Below are positions 16,141-25,044 of a stretch of DNA of 64,000 nucleotides, in pieces. Numbering within the stretch: the first letter of the stretch is position 1; each line of letters starts with the position of its first letter. The translations under genes were made by a program, and so were the position numbers. The DNA is from Chloroflexota bacterium (GTDB taxonomy: Bacteria > Chloroflexota > UBA11872 > VXOZ01), in NCBI GenBank assembly GCA_026710945.1, contig JAPOQA010000046.1, forward strand, positions 62,001 through 126,000, written 5' to 3'. The notes below the pieces were generated by a model. The model was not told where the DNA came from, searched no databases, and saw only the letters and a list, made by a program, of their open reading frames with translations.

Positions 16141-19122
16141 ATGTCGCTGAATGAAGACCGACTGCAAGAAGTCGTCGCCGAGCTTCTCAGCCGCCCAGGA
16201 CATGAGAAGGTGCGGTCGCTTGTCTATGACTTGCTGGTGCAGGGGCTTGGGGCGACCAGCGAGCAGGTTCGTTTCGAGGAGCACATCCGTGAGGTGCGCG
16301 GTCGGGCCGATGCCTTGCTTGGCCGCACCATTCTGGAATTTAAGCGAAATCTGCGGGTTGAGCTAGGGGATGCAGAGGAGCAATTAGCGCGCTATATCGG
16401 TCAACGTCAACGGGATACCGGCGAACACTACATCGGCATCACAACCGATGGAGCGGAATTCATTGCCTACGAATTGCGCGATGAAACGCTTGCTGAGCTG
16501 GCAAAGTTCACACCTACGTTAGACGATCCCGGCGCCTGTCTTGCCTGGCTGGATACCGCCGTCGCAATCCAGCCGGAGATCCCGCCCGAACCAGAGGCCG
16601 TACGCAAGGAACTGGGGCGCCAGAGCTTAGCCTATCACGTTGCCCGCACAAACCTAGGGCGGCTATGGCAGGAAGTGAAGACGACGCCGGACGTGGAACT
16701 AAAGCGCACGCTGTGGGCGGACTTACTCCAGATGGTCTACGGCGAATCGGTGGATGCTGACGACCTGTTCTTCCAGCACACTTATCTCACCGTAGTTGCC
16801 AAGACGATGGCCACGCGGGCGCTCGGCATTCCCCTGCCTCCGCCCGCCGACCTGCTTTCCGGCAAGGCCTTTCGCGACGCGAGTATCACCGGCGCGGTAG
16901 AATCGGACTTCTTCGATTGGATTCTGGATGCGCCGGAAGGAGACGCCCTCGTAAGCCGCATCGCCGCCCAAGCCGGACGCTTTCGCCTGCAGGACGTGCA
17001 GCAAGACGTCTTAAAGGAACTCTATGAATCGCTGATCGATCCGGCTCAACGCCACCAACTCGGCGAGTACTACACGCCTGACTGGCTGGCGGACCTCATG
17101 GTGCGAGAGGTGGTAACCAACCCCCTTGAGCAGCGCGTGCTCGATCCATCCTGCGGCTCCGGCACGTTTCTCTTCCACTCCGTGCGCCACTTCCTAGAGG
17201 CGGCGGACATGAACGGGTGTGACAACGCCTCCGCGCTGGCGGAGTGTACGCGCAAGGTATTGGGCGTGGATATCCACCCGGTGGCGGCGCTCATCGCCCG
17301 CGTGACCTATCTGCTGGCGTTGGGTCCGGAACGCCTGATCGGCAACCGAGGCAGTCTAGCAATCCCGGTTTACTTGGGAGATTCCTTGCAGTGGAATACT
17401 GAAGGCTTCATCACCGGACGCGACGTTGTGGTCCGAGTGCCAGACGGACCGCGCTTGCACTTTCCTGCCGCAATTGTGGCAGACGTTGCCCATTTCGATG
17501 AGATCGTCCAGAGGATGCTTGACTATAGCGAGCGCGGCGCTCCGGCAACAGACCTCCAGTCTTGGTTGCAGCGCGAGGATATTGGTGACGAATGGGGACG
17601 GGGCAGACTTGCAGAAACGTATCAGCACCTTTGTGACTTGCGGGCCGCGGGTCGCGATCACATCTGGGGCTATGTGGTGCGGAATCAGGCGCGTCCGGTG
17701 TGGCTCTCTACAAACGACCAACGGGCCGATGTCATCATTGGCAACCCTCCCTGGCTGGCCTATCGCTACATGTCACGCGCCATGCAACGCCGTTTTCGCG
17801 AGGAGAGCCAGCGCCGCAATCTCTGGTCGGGCGGCAACGTGGCCACGCACCAAGACCTCTCCGCGTATTTCTACGCTTGCTGCGCGGAACTCTATGCCAA
17901 ACCGGGCGGTACGCTGGCCTTTGTCCTGCCGTATGCGACGTTGCACCGCAAACAATACGAGGGTTTCCGCAGCGGAGTTTTTGGAGTAGGGGACGTGGTG
18001 TTTGCTCAGGCCGCAATTCGGCAAGCCTGGACGTTTGACGAGTCTGTGCAGCCGCTCTTTCCCGTGCCGTCGTGCGTGCTCATCGGGCGCGTAGGCGATA
18101 CTAGCGCGCTGCCAAAGCAAGTCGCAGCGTACACGGGCACGCTTCCCCGGCGCGACGCCACACCTGAACAGGCGGCGCAGTACCTTTCGCACGCCCCAGT
18201 ACCGTGGCCTACCGGCGGGAAACGTACCGGCGGATCGGCCTATCGGGCGAAGTTCCGCAACGGCGCTACGCTTTTCCCCCGCATGCTGTGCATTGTAGAA
18301 GAAGTCTCCTCGGTGGGTGTCTTAGGGAGTGCGGCGGACGCGCCCATCCTGCGGAGCCGTCGTACACGCCAAGAGAAAGAACCATGGAAAGGCCTACCGT
18401 CCCTTCAACAACAAATGGAGAAGCAATTCGTGCAGCCGGTCTACCTCGGTGAATCCGTTGCGCCGTATCGCCTACTTCGGCCCGTAGACGGCATCATTCC
18501 CTGGGATCCTGACGGTAAGCGTCTGCTCGATGCCCAGGCCGCGCAACAGGCCGGCTATCCCCACCTCGGCGCGTGGCTGACAGAGGCGGAACGTCTGTGG
18601 GACACCCACGGCGCGGGACGTATGTCGTTCAGCGAGCAACTGGACTACTTTGGCAAACTCAGGGCACAGTTCCCGACGCCGTCAGTGCGAGTGGTCTATG
18701 CCGCTTCCGGCAAGCTATCTGCGGCCACCATTCTCACGGATAGAGAAGGGGTTCTGGAGCATAAGTTATATTGGGCCGCCACCGGCAAACGCGAGGCGCA
18801 GTACCTGATTGCTATCATCAATAGTGAGGCCGCGCGCAGCCGTGTGGCCCACATGCAAAGCCGCGGCCAATGGGGCACGCGAGACTTCGATAAGCTCATG
18901 TTCGAGTTGCCCATTCCCCTCTTCAATGTCAAAGATCCCCTACACCGTAAACTCGCCGCGGCCGCCGCCCGCGCCGCCAAGGTCGCCGCCAACGTCCCCC
19001 TCAAAGAAGGAATGTACTTCGTCACCGCCCGCAAGCACATCCGCTCCGCTCTCAAGAACGACGGCATCGCGCAGGAAATCGAGGAGTTGGTGACAAGGTT
19101 GCTCGCTGTCCCTGAAGCTTAG
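16141..19122 (+). CDS. Type IIG-like restriction-modification enzyme (nuclease plus N6-adenine methyltransferase)
   Basis: A 993-residue single-chain restriction-modification candidate. The N-terminus carries a PD-(D/E)XK-like core: D57 in GRADALL, then E66-F-K68 in ILEFKRN. Residues 300-345 hold HQLGEYYTPDWL and the AdoMet motif DPSCGSGTF (335-343), with GVDIHP after it. The catalytic motif IV NPPW is at 535-538 after ADVIIG. The C-terminal third (about 700-990) has the look of a target-recognition region (LIAIINS..AR..V..MQSRGQWGTRDFDK). This order fits type IIG/IIL or solitary defence methyltransferases that cut and methylate with one polypeptide. No separate S or R subunit is adjacent. 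The recognition sequence is unknown. Confidence 0.85.
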   Translation: MSLNEDRLQEVVAELLSRPGHEKVRSLVYDLLVQGLGATSEQVRFEEHIREVRGRADALLGRTILEFKRNLRVELGDAEEQLARYIGQRQRDTGEHYIGITTDGAEFIAYELRDETLAELAKFTPTLDDPGACLAWLDTAVAIQPEIPPEPEAVRKELGRQSLAYHVARTNLGRLWQEVKTTPDVELKRTLWADLLQMVYGESVDADDLFFQHTYLTVVAKTMATRALGIPLPPPADLLSGKAFRDASITGAVESDFFDWILDAPEGDALVSRIAAQAGRFRLQDVQQDVLKELYESLIDPAQRHQLGEYYTPDWLADLMVREVVTNPLEQRVLDPSCGSGTFLFHSVRHFLEAADMNGCDNASALAECTRKVLGVDIHPVAALIARVTYLLALGPERLIGNRGSLAIPVYLGDSLQWNTEGFITGRDVVVRVPDGPRLHFPAAIVADVAHFDEIVQRMLDYSERGAPATDLQSWLQREDIGDEWGRGRLAETYQHLCDLRAAGRDHIWGYVVRNQARPVWLSTNDQRADVIIGNPPWLAYRYMSRAMQRRFREESQRRNLWSGGNVATHQDLSAYFYACCAELYAKPGGTLAFVLPYATLHRKQYEGFRSGVFGVGDVVFAQAAIRQAWTFDESVQPLFPVPSCVLIGRVGDTSALPKQVAAYTGTLPRRDATPEQAAQYLSHAPVPWPTGGKRTGGSAYRAKFRNGATLFPRMLCIVEEVSSVGVLGSAADAPILRSRRTRQEKEPWKGLPSLQQQMEKQFVQPVYLGESVAPYRLLRPVDGIIPWDPDGKRLLDAQAAQQAGYPHLGAWLTEAERLWDTHGAGRMSFSEQLDYFGKLRAQFPTPSVRVVYAASGKLSAATILTDREGVLEHKLYWAATGKREAQYLIAIINSEAARSRVAHMQSRGQWGTRDFDKLMFELPIPLFNVKDPLHRKLAAAAARAAKVAANVPLKEGMYFVTARKHIRSALKNDGIAQEIEELVTRLLAVPEA

Positions 19123-19152
19123 ACCTTGCTACTAGCTAATTGACACCGGCGA

Positions 19153-19926
19153 TTACGTAGAACGAGATTGAATCAGATCCGCAATCTCCGTGGCTATTTC
19201 CTCAATGGTATGTGTCGCAGTACTGCGGGCAATTTTATCTGCTAAAGACGGACTATATTCGACTACGGCATCCTTGGAGATGTTATGCCAGATGGGAAGT
19301 AGAACTTGGTTTCCATCTGCGACTCTTGTGATGATTCCATCAAGCTCGTAGTTGGTCCATCCCTTTGCGATGAATGCCTCAGATACCACTACGAGCCCAA
19401 CCCGAGATTTGGCGAGTCCATGGTCTATCTTGCGACGCAGACTGTCCCCTATCCGCAGTTCAAATTCGTCATACCAAACAACTAACCCCTCCGCTACGAG
19501 TGCATTAGCCATAGGGCGTACAATCTCGTCCTTGTCCTCGGATGCATGTGAGATGAACACGTCGTATTCCCTGGCAGTATCTGGTGAATCATCAGACATA
19601 GGATTCTGGACCAAACTGGGTACTTGAGATAGGGGAGCCTCTCGGAGCGGAGGCAGAGCACTTGGAAGTACTCGCGCGGAAGAACGAACATTACCTCGTA
19701 AGCCCTGCATGTCAACTGTCACATGCCAGTGACCTGAACGTGGGATCGACAACCGAATAGGAGACTTCCTCGCTAATCCGCCATGGTATCTGTGTTGCCG
19801 GCCATTGCGATAGCTACTCAGGTTTGAGTTGTCGAGTAACCTGACATTGGCTGCGTTTCCAGAGAGGGTGACCTCGACAATCTCACCGCCTTTGAGTTGA
19901 CCAAGATCATAGTGAGTGAAATTCAT
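19153..19926 (-). CDS. DUF1883-TIR domain protein
   Basis: A 257-residue, two-domain protein. Residues 1-78 match my memory of DUF1883: MNFTHYDLGQLKGGEIVEVT, a variable loop and HWHVTVDMQG. A linker leads to a TIR domain at about 121-255: YDVFISHASEDK, WYDEFELRIGDSL, VVVSEAFIAKGWTNYEL. The Glu at 194 sits where bacterial TIR NADases have their catalytic Glu. NAD-degrading TIR proteins often act in abortive antiphage defence; that role is inferred from family and from the neighbouring restriction enzyme and toxin-antitoxin genes. GGAGA lies 5 nt before the ATG. Base composition is lower in GC than the neighbours, suggesting transfer. Confidence 0.85.
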   Translation of the reverse strand: MNFTHYDLGQLKGGEIVEVTLSGNAANVRLLDNSNLSSYRNGRQHRYHGGLARKSPIRLSIPRSGHWHVTVDMQGLRGNVRSSARVLPSALPPLREAPLSQVPSLVQNPMSDDSPDTAREYDVFISHASEDKDEIVRPMANALVAEGLVVWYDEFELRIGDSLRRKIDHGLAKSRVGLVVVSEAFIAKGWTNYELDGIITRVADGNQVLLPIWHNISKDAVVEYSPSLADKIARSTATHTIEEIATEIADLIQSRST

Positions 19927-20027
19927 AGCATCTCCTGTCTATCCATATTCTTGATTCGGTTGGCTGGATTAGGGTTCTTCAGGACCCACGTCTGTAGCCT
20001 CCCTAGCAATTGGGCTGCAAGTCTACA

Positions 20028-21131
20028 CTAGCTGTTTGAGTCGGCCACCCATTCGTACCGTCGTTTCAGTGACGTAAGTTGGCTATAGCCAATCAAATCT
20101 TCCTTCTGTAGTCTTCCCACGACTATAAACGGGGCTACCCCAACCGATTGCGCGAATTCCCTAACGGGGTTTGGCGTGAAGAGGCCCGCGTTGCAGAATT
20201 CGCTCCATTGCCTTGGCGGGATGATGAAATCTCTGGCGAACCGGTCTGCTTCTGACTCAATCTCTGCCATGTCTGGGTCGGAGTTTAGACCGTCAATCAC
20301 CACGCGTCTTAGACTGCGGTGATTCAGCAAGTGGCAGGCTTCGTGGAAAAAGCTGAACCAAAAGATGTCGGCCCATTTGTTGCGGAGGCTCATCTGAATC
20401 AGAGCCTTTTGCTGGGACAGCCACCGTGTGGCGCCATTTGCACCGCTCTTGGGCAATTCTTGAACCACGCAGAACGCTACCCCTGCTCCCGCGCAAAGCG
20501 CTCTCATGGCTGGATCGAATTCCTCCGGTGGGTCTTCGGTCATACTTCTGATGGCGACGAGAGCCTGACGGAAAGCGTCCTCGTCGTACGCAGCCGTCTG
20601 CACTTCCTCCGCTTCAAGCTCCCCCTTGCGGAGCCAGGCCGCAAGAGCACCCATAGAGATATTCTGCTGCCCAGCCTCAGTAATGCGAAAGCCGACCGCT
20701 TCCTGGTACACCTGCGGCTTGGCGTCGGCTACTCCAAGAAAGCTCAGCAAAGCCTCTAGTTTGCTCTCTTTGTCCCGCCCGGCCTGTATCCAACCGCGCC
20801 TGATCATCTCCCTGATTGGATATTCATCCAGCCATTGCACGTTAGCCGCAATTGCTTCCCGCTCTCGGTTCCGAGCCAGAGTCATGCGATAGTCGGCTTC
20901 GAGAGTGCTCCAGAAATGCGGGCTAATACCTAGCACTTTCCCGAGACCTATCGCAGTGTCTGGGGTAATGGCCTTCTTCCCCTTGATAATCTCGTTTACT
21001 GCCTGTGCAGGTTTGCCAAGCCTCGCCGCAAGCTCCTTCTGGGTCATGCCGCGAGCCTCGATTTCCTCCTCAAGCACTTCGCCCGGAGGAATTGGCATGT
21101 CGGAGTACACACGCGAAGTTTCAGTCTTCAT
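20028..21131 (-). CDS. HigA-like antitoxin fused to an ImmA/IrrE metallopeptidase domain
   Basis: A 367-residue protein. Residues about 19-72 form an XRE/HigA helix-turn-helix (GEVLEEEIEARGMTQKELAA, RLGKPAQAVNEIIKGKKAIT). After a helical linker comes an ImmA/IrrE-type zinc protease domain with HEACH at 263-267 (the HEXXH motif) and a downstream EIESEADRFARDFIIP segment supplying the third ligand. The upstream toxin gene overlaps its start by 11 nt (21121-21131), so both are translated from one mRNA. The helix-turn-helix should bind the palindrome at 21422-21440; the protease may cleave this or another repressor on a signal. The order toxin-antitoxin is the HigBA arrangement. Confidence 0.85.
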   Translation of the reverse strand: MKTETSRVYSDMPIPPGEVLEEEIEARGMTQKELAARLGKPAQAVNEIIKGKKAITPDTAIGLGKVLGISPHFWSTLEADYRMTLARNREREAIAANVQWLDEYPIREMIRRGWIQAGRDKESKLEALLSFLGVADAKPQVYQEAVGFRITEAGQQNISMGALAAWLRKGELEAEEVQTAAYDEDAFRQALVAIRSMTEDPPEEFDPAMRALCAGAGVAFCVVQELPKSGANGATRWLSQQKALIQMSLRNKWADIFWFSFFHEACHLLNHRSLRRVVIDGLNSDPDMAEIESEADRFARDFIIPPRQWSEFCNAGLFTPNPVREFAQSVGVAPFIVVGRLQKEDLIGYSQLTSLKRRYEWVADSNS

Positions 21132-21420
21132 AGTGGTTACTCACGTTCTGTACGATTACGTGTTCCTCGGTTTCTCCCTTGGTTACGATGAGGCGCCACT
21201 GTCCTGTAAGATTGATGGACAGCTCTCCTTTCCTTCCTCCTTTCAAGGCGTGAAGGCGCATCGAACGAATGTTGTAGGCGTCTTGGAAGTCTTTGACCGC
21301 GTAGAGTTCGTTGATTCGGGTGATGTACTTACGCCCAACGGCCTGTCCCCACTTTTGGACGGCCTTGGCTGACTCTTCGTAACACAATTTCAACTGTTTT
21401 GATCTGAAAGTGACTTCCAT
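21121..21420 (-). CDS. HigB/RelE-like toxin of a toxin-antitoxin pair
   Basis: A 99-residue protein matching the HigB-like plasmid maintenance killer group of RelE/ParE mRNA interferases: LKLCYEESAKAVQKWGQAVG, the loop MRLHALKGGRKGELSINL, then QWRLIVTKG and the C-terminal VSNHYED. In the family the basic residues and the His-Tyr end belong to the RNA-cutting site on the ribosome. It is the first gene of the operon, directly after a clear promoter and operator. Its stop overlaps the antitoxin start. Confidence 0.85.
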   Translation of the reverse strand: MEVTFRSKQLKLCYEESAKAVQKWGQAVGRKYITRINELYAVKDFQDAYNIRSMRLHALKGGRKGELSINLTGQWRLIVTKGETEEHVIVQNVSNHYED

Positions 21421-21421
21421 G

Positions 21422-21440
21422 ATTCACCCTATGGGTGAAT
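21422..21440 (-). promoter_or_regulatory. Operator palindrome of the toxin-antitoxin operon
   Basis: ATTCACCC-TAT-GGGTGAAT is a perfect 8-bp inverted repeat lying between the -10 box and the toxin ATG and touching both. Binding of the antitoxin here would block transcription initiation. Its GGGTGA half is also the only Shine-Dalgarno-like sequence. Confidence 0.75.
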
Positions 21441-21467
21441 TATATACTACAAAGTCAATTTGGTCAA
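21439..21467 (-). promoter_or_regulatory. Sigma-70 promoter of the toxin-antitoxin operon
   Basis: On the minus strand TTGACC (21467-21462), a 17-nt spacer and TATAAT (21444-21439). The expected start site leaves a leader of only about 12 nt before the toxin ATG. Confidence 0.8.
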
Positions 21468-21525
21468 CGTTGCTTTAGATTACAGGCGTAAAGAAACACA
21501 GGCACTCAAGACTTCCCACAGAATC

Positions 21526-21561
21526 CAACAGGTCTGGGACGAAAACGTCCCAGACCTGTTG
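21526..21561 (-). terminator. 16-bp perfect hairpin between the toxin-antitoxin unit and the solute-binding protein gene
   Basis: CAACAGGTCTGGGACG pairs exactly with CGTCCCAGACCTGTTG around AAAA. It lies 38 nt beyond the stop of the minus-strand gene ending at 21599. The flanks on both sides are only mildly T-rich, so it may serve as a terminator for that gene. Confidence 0.65.
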
Positions 21562-21598
21562 TTTCTCAGACCTATGATAGTCTGCGAGCGATCCAGTC

Positions 21599-22984
21599 TT
21601 ACTGTACGACGGAGTTGGCTTCCCACTCGTCCATCAGTTGCTGGGTCTTTTGCTCGGCCTCTTTGATGGCCTCGGGAATGGTCTTCAGGTGCTGCCAGGC
21701 ATCCCGGCTGAGCTGGATGTGCGCGCCGAGAATGTCCGGGCCGCCGGCTGCGGTGACCACCCAGTGCGCGCCCGGCATCTCGTCGATGGCGTGTGCGCGG
21801 TCGGGGTCACCCTGGATGAACTCTTCGCTCCGGCCAACGGACTTGCGCACCGGAATGCGGTCCCAGCGATCGGCCCAGCGGCGGTCCTGCGGCTCCATGA
21901 AGAGGAACTCGAGGAACTTGAATGCGCCCTCAGCGGACTTCGCGCCGGTAGGAATGACGTTGGACCAGCCACCGCCGTAGGTCGCGGGCTCGCCGTCGTC
22001 CGGATACGGCTCAAATACTACGCTGTAGTTAATCTTGGCGTATTCCTCAGCGAACGCCGTATTCTTGGGCGTGCTGTAGGTATCAAAGAACATGCCGACG
22101 CCACCGCCGGTAAACACGAGTGCTGGCGAGATATCGCCGCGGAAGGCCTGCACGGCGTCCCAGCCGCCCTGCGCGTCGTAGAAGCGGGTGCTGTGCTCCA
22201 GCGCCGCAACCATCTCCGCATTGTCCATGGTGGCCTTGGACTCGTCAGCGCTGGTGAGATCCATGCCTTGCTGCCAATAAGGAATCATCCAACCGGCAAT
22301 GATACCGGCGCTGCCCCAGTTTGGCACAAAGCCCAGGCGGGTAATGTTCTCGCCTTCCAACGTGTGGATCCTGCTCGACGCGTTGTGAAAGTCTTCCCAG
22401 TTCCCGATCGGTTCTTCCGGATCGAGGCCGACCTCGATCAGGATGTCGTGGTTCAGGAAGAGCGTGCGGGTGTCCGGGCCCCACGGCCAGCCAAAGTGGC
22501 GGCCTTTATACGTCACGTCATTGAGAATGCGCTCCCAAATGTCGTCCGGCTGCATCACGGCGGAAGCCTTCACGAACGGCGTGATGTCCATAGTCGCGCC
22601 TACTGCGGCATGCGACTTCGTGATGTAGCGGTCCAGGAACGAGATATCAGGGGCGCTGCCCGCCGCAACCACGGTGGGAAGCTTGCTCTTGGTATCGCCG
22701 TACGCGGTACCGACGGCAAATACCTCGACCTCATCCTGTGACGCGTTGAACTCAGCGACCATCTCGGCGCCAATGTCCTCATGGAAAGGCTGCGTCGTGT
22801 GGGACCAATAGAGCACCTTCTGCTTCTCCATCATGGTGTCTTTGGCTTCCATCTCCTCGGACTCTGCCGGCGTGTCGCCGGCCGGAGCCGTGCCGGCAGC
22901 CGCGCCGCAGGCCGCCGCGAACGTGGCAGCGATGCCGACGCCCATGCCGCCGAGGATGGTTCGTCTCGAAAAACGAGATTTCAT
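21599..22984 (-). CDS. ABC transporter extracellular solute-binding protein (sugar type)
   Basis: A 461-residue lipoprotein receptor of the carbohydrate ABC-importer type (family 1 solute-binding proteins). The N-terminus has a twin-arginine-like SRRTILGG, a hydrophobic helix and a lipobox ending AAACG. The mature part shows the usual pattern: VLYWSHTTQPFHEDI, MVAEFNASQDEVEV, the periplasmic-binding core PNWGSAGIIAGWMIPYWQQG and GGGVGMFFD. GGAGA precedes the ATG. No permease or ATPase gene lies in the window, so it must work with a transporter elsewhere. A sugar ligand is inferred from the family. Confidence 0.85.
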   Translation of the reverse strand: MKSRFSRRTILGGMGVGIAATFAAACGAAAGTAPAGDTPAESEEMEAKDTMMEKQKVLYWSHTTQPFHEDIGAEMVAEFNASQDEVEVFAVGTAYGDTKSKLPTVVAAGSAPDISFLDRYITKSHAAVGATMDITPFVKASAVMQPDDIWERILNDVTYKGRHFGWPWGPDTRTLFLNHDILIEVGLDPEEPIGNWEDFHNASSRIHTLEGENITRLGFVPNWGSAGIIAGWMIPYWQQGMDLTSADESKATMDNAEMVAALEHSTRFYDAQGGWDAVQAFRGDISPALVFTGGGVGMFFDTYSTPKNTAFAEEYAKINYSVVFEPYPDDGEPATYGGGWSNVIPTGAKSAEGAFKFLEFLFMEPQDRRWADRWDRIPVRKSVGRSEEFIQGDPDRAHAIDEMPGAHWVVTAAGGPDILGAHIQLSRDAWQHLKTIPEAIKEAEQKTQQLMDEWEANSVVQ

Positions 22985-23313
22985 TCTTGCTGTCTCCTTG
23001 CCAATACCTATACACTTCGTGCAACGTACTCAAGTGCGCATTGTGCGCGGTGTGGCTTGGGTAGGCCCGAATCCCCGTGTTTCGCACCTCCTCTACATGC
23101 GGCAAGTGTACAACACTCTTTGAAATGCAGTCGCCGCAACACGGTCAGGCTTCCATGCTACCAATAAAATTAGGCTAGTGTGCTGGCTTTGTCAACAGCT
23201 ACGGCCTCATTCCGCAAGACTGCCCAGCGTATTCCCCACTCCGGCTCTTGCCCGACGAACCGTGGGCCGGGAGTCTTTTCGCTGCGCGGCAAGCACGCAC
23301 TAGCGTTGTTGTT
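22985..23313. other. Gap between the solute-binding protein gene and the DUF3604 gene
   Basis: No gene seen. It holds the upstream region of the minus-strand gene starting at 22984 and an imperfect GC-rich hairpin near 23236-23277. Confidence 0.4.
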
Positions 23314-24816
23314 CTAGCTCGTCACCCATACCGGCGTCGTCCAGGCGAGCTGGCCGTTGCGCGCGGCGAGGCGTGCGTAATAGTAGTCCGTGGGCCGCTC
23401 CGGCTCGTTATCCACGACGGTGGCGGCAAAGGTGTAGTCCTGTGCGGGCACGGCGCGGTGAATGCGCACAGCGGGACTGCGAAAGCCGTCCGTGTGGTGG
23501 GCGCGTGTGGCACTGAGCAAGTCTGCCAGCGTATGTTCCGCCGTGTAGCCGTTGGCCGTGAGGGAAAGGGTCGCGCCGACCGGCATCTCCAGGTGGAGAA
23601 TAAGCCCCTGGGTGGTGGGGTGACGGGTGGTCACGTTGCCGCGCGTCACCGAGCGCCAGGCTATGTATTGCGCGGACTGTTCCTCCACGGCGTGGGGTAT
23701 CGTCTCGGCGACGCCCTCCACTTGCTCGTGGCGCAGCACCGGATCGCCGCGGAAGCAGGTCTCGCAATCCAGAATAACGCCGTCGTTCAAGCGCACCGCC
23801 ATCTCCCAATCAGCATCTTGGTCAACCGCAGACCACCCCCACTCGATGTGCACTTTGGCGCGGAAGCGGCGGCTCTCCTCCGGTACCAGATAGCTCGGCA
23901 GGGGCGCCCACCGCCGCCAGACCCTACTATTCTTAATTACCTCGATTGTGTCCCAGAAGTCGGACCCCTCCGCGCTGATACTGAGTTGCCGCTTGCTGCC
24001 GTGGGTCTCACCGCCGAGCATGGCTTCATTAATATGGAAACCAACCGCCATCTTGTCGCCAGTGACGGCATACGTGCGGCGCTGCCAGAGCGCGTCCCAG
24101 ATGGCATCGCGGGATAGCTCCGTGGCGTAGACCGCCAGCCGGCCGTCGCCATAGGAACCCGGATAGCCGGAATGCTGGTCGGTGGAAGCCACAATGCCGA
24201 AGCGATGTCCACGCTCCAGCCCGGCCTGAATGGTGCTGTTGTGGTCGCGCGGCCCCATGGTGTTGAGCATGGGGTACGGCGCTTCGTCACTCTCGGAGCA
24301 GCCGTGCATGGAGTAAGTCTCGACGATGGGCGAATAGGTGGGGTCGTAGGCGTCCCAGTTGATGCCGCGTCCACCCAGCGGATAGCCGATGTGGTGGGGT
24401 TCGAGGATGAACGGCTGTCCAGATTGGATTAGGCTCTCGCGCAGGTCTGTCACCGTATCGCCGCCCAGCAGCGGCCCATGCGTACCCTTGTAAAGCACAT
24501 GATGGTCGCCGTAGCCCCGCGAGTGCCACTCGTAGCTGAGAAACGGAACGAAGCCCTGCCCATCGTCGAACGACGCGAACGTATCCTGCACCGTGTCCCA
24601 GTTCCTGTGCAGCTTGGCGAAACCTTCCTGGTGGTAATCGATGATGGCGCCAAACGTCTCGCGGTCGGTGGGGATGTCCGGCCAGAAGGCATGGCCGGTA
24701 ACGGAGGCAAAATCAAGCTGCTGCCGCGCCAATGTCAGCGCCCGCTCCAGGCTGCCGTGCCCGTAGCTGATGCCGCAGTGGTTGTGGATGTCGCCCCAGA
24801 AGAGTTGGTATGGCAT
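23314..24816 (-). CDS. DUF3604 family PHP-like metallohydrolase
   Basis: A 500-residue protein with the DUF3604/PHP start FWGDIHNHCGISYGHGSLER, in which D9, H11 and H13 are likely metal ligands. Further His/Asp clusters follow: TGHAFWPD, PFLSYEWHSRGYGDHHVLY, LEPHHIGY and ASTDQHSGYPGSY. The C-terminal half is beta-rich. PHP hydrolases cleave phosphoester or related bonds with a multinuclear metal site, but the substrate of DUF3604 proteins is not known to me. AGGAG is about 7 nt before the ATG. It lies between two ABC solute-binding protein genes, suggesting processing of an imported compound. Confidence 0.8.
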   Translation of the reverse strand: MPYQLFWGDIHNHCGISYGHGSLERALTLARQQLDFASVTGHAFWPDIPTDRETFGAIIDYHQEGFAKLHRNWDTVQDTFASFDDGQGFVPFLSYEWHSRGYGDHHVLYKGTHGPLLGGDTVTDLRESLIQSGQPFILEPHHIGYPLGGRGINWDAYDPTYSPIVETYSMHGCSESDEAPYPMLNTMGPRDHNSTIQAGLERGHRFGIVASTDQHSGYPGSYGDGRLAVYATELSRDAIWDALWQRRTYAVTGDKMAVGFHINEAMLGGETHGSKRQLSISAEGSDFWDTIEVIKNSRVWRRWAPLPSYLVPEESRRFRAKVHIEWGWSAVDQDADWEMAVRLNDGVILDCETCFRGDPVLRHEQVEGVAETIPHAVEEQSAQYIAWRSVTRGNVTTRHPTTQGLILHLEMPVGATLSLTANGYTAEHTLADLLSATRAHHTDGFRSPAVRIHRAVPAQDYTFAATVVDNEPERPTDYYYARLAARNGQLAWTTPVWVTS

Positions 24817-25044
24817 ACAGGACTCCTCGTTCGTGCTTTGGTTTCTTGCCCCATGCCAGCAGGCGGTTGTGGCCTTGGCGCTTCCAGCCGTCTGGCGACC
24901 GAATCGTAGTGTAGATAACCGTTGCCTAGTATGTAACCACAGGAAAGGCGGAAAGAGAAACCGGTAAGTTGGTTGAACTTGCCATTCTTTGGCGTAGACT
25001 GCAAGAAAGGGCGCTTGGCCAGTGGTACCGAAAGGAGCCGGGCG

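Noticed and set aside
23236-23277. Terminator near the end of the DUF3604 gene
   Set aside because: The hairpin has a mismatch and the T-run lies on the strand opposite to the gene.
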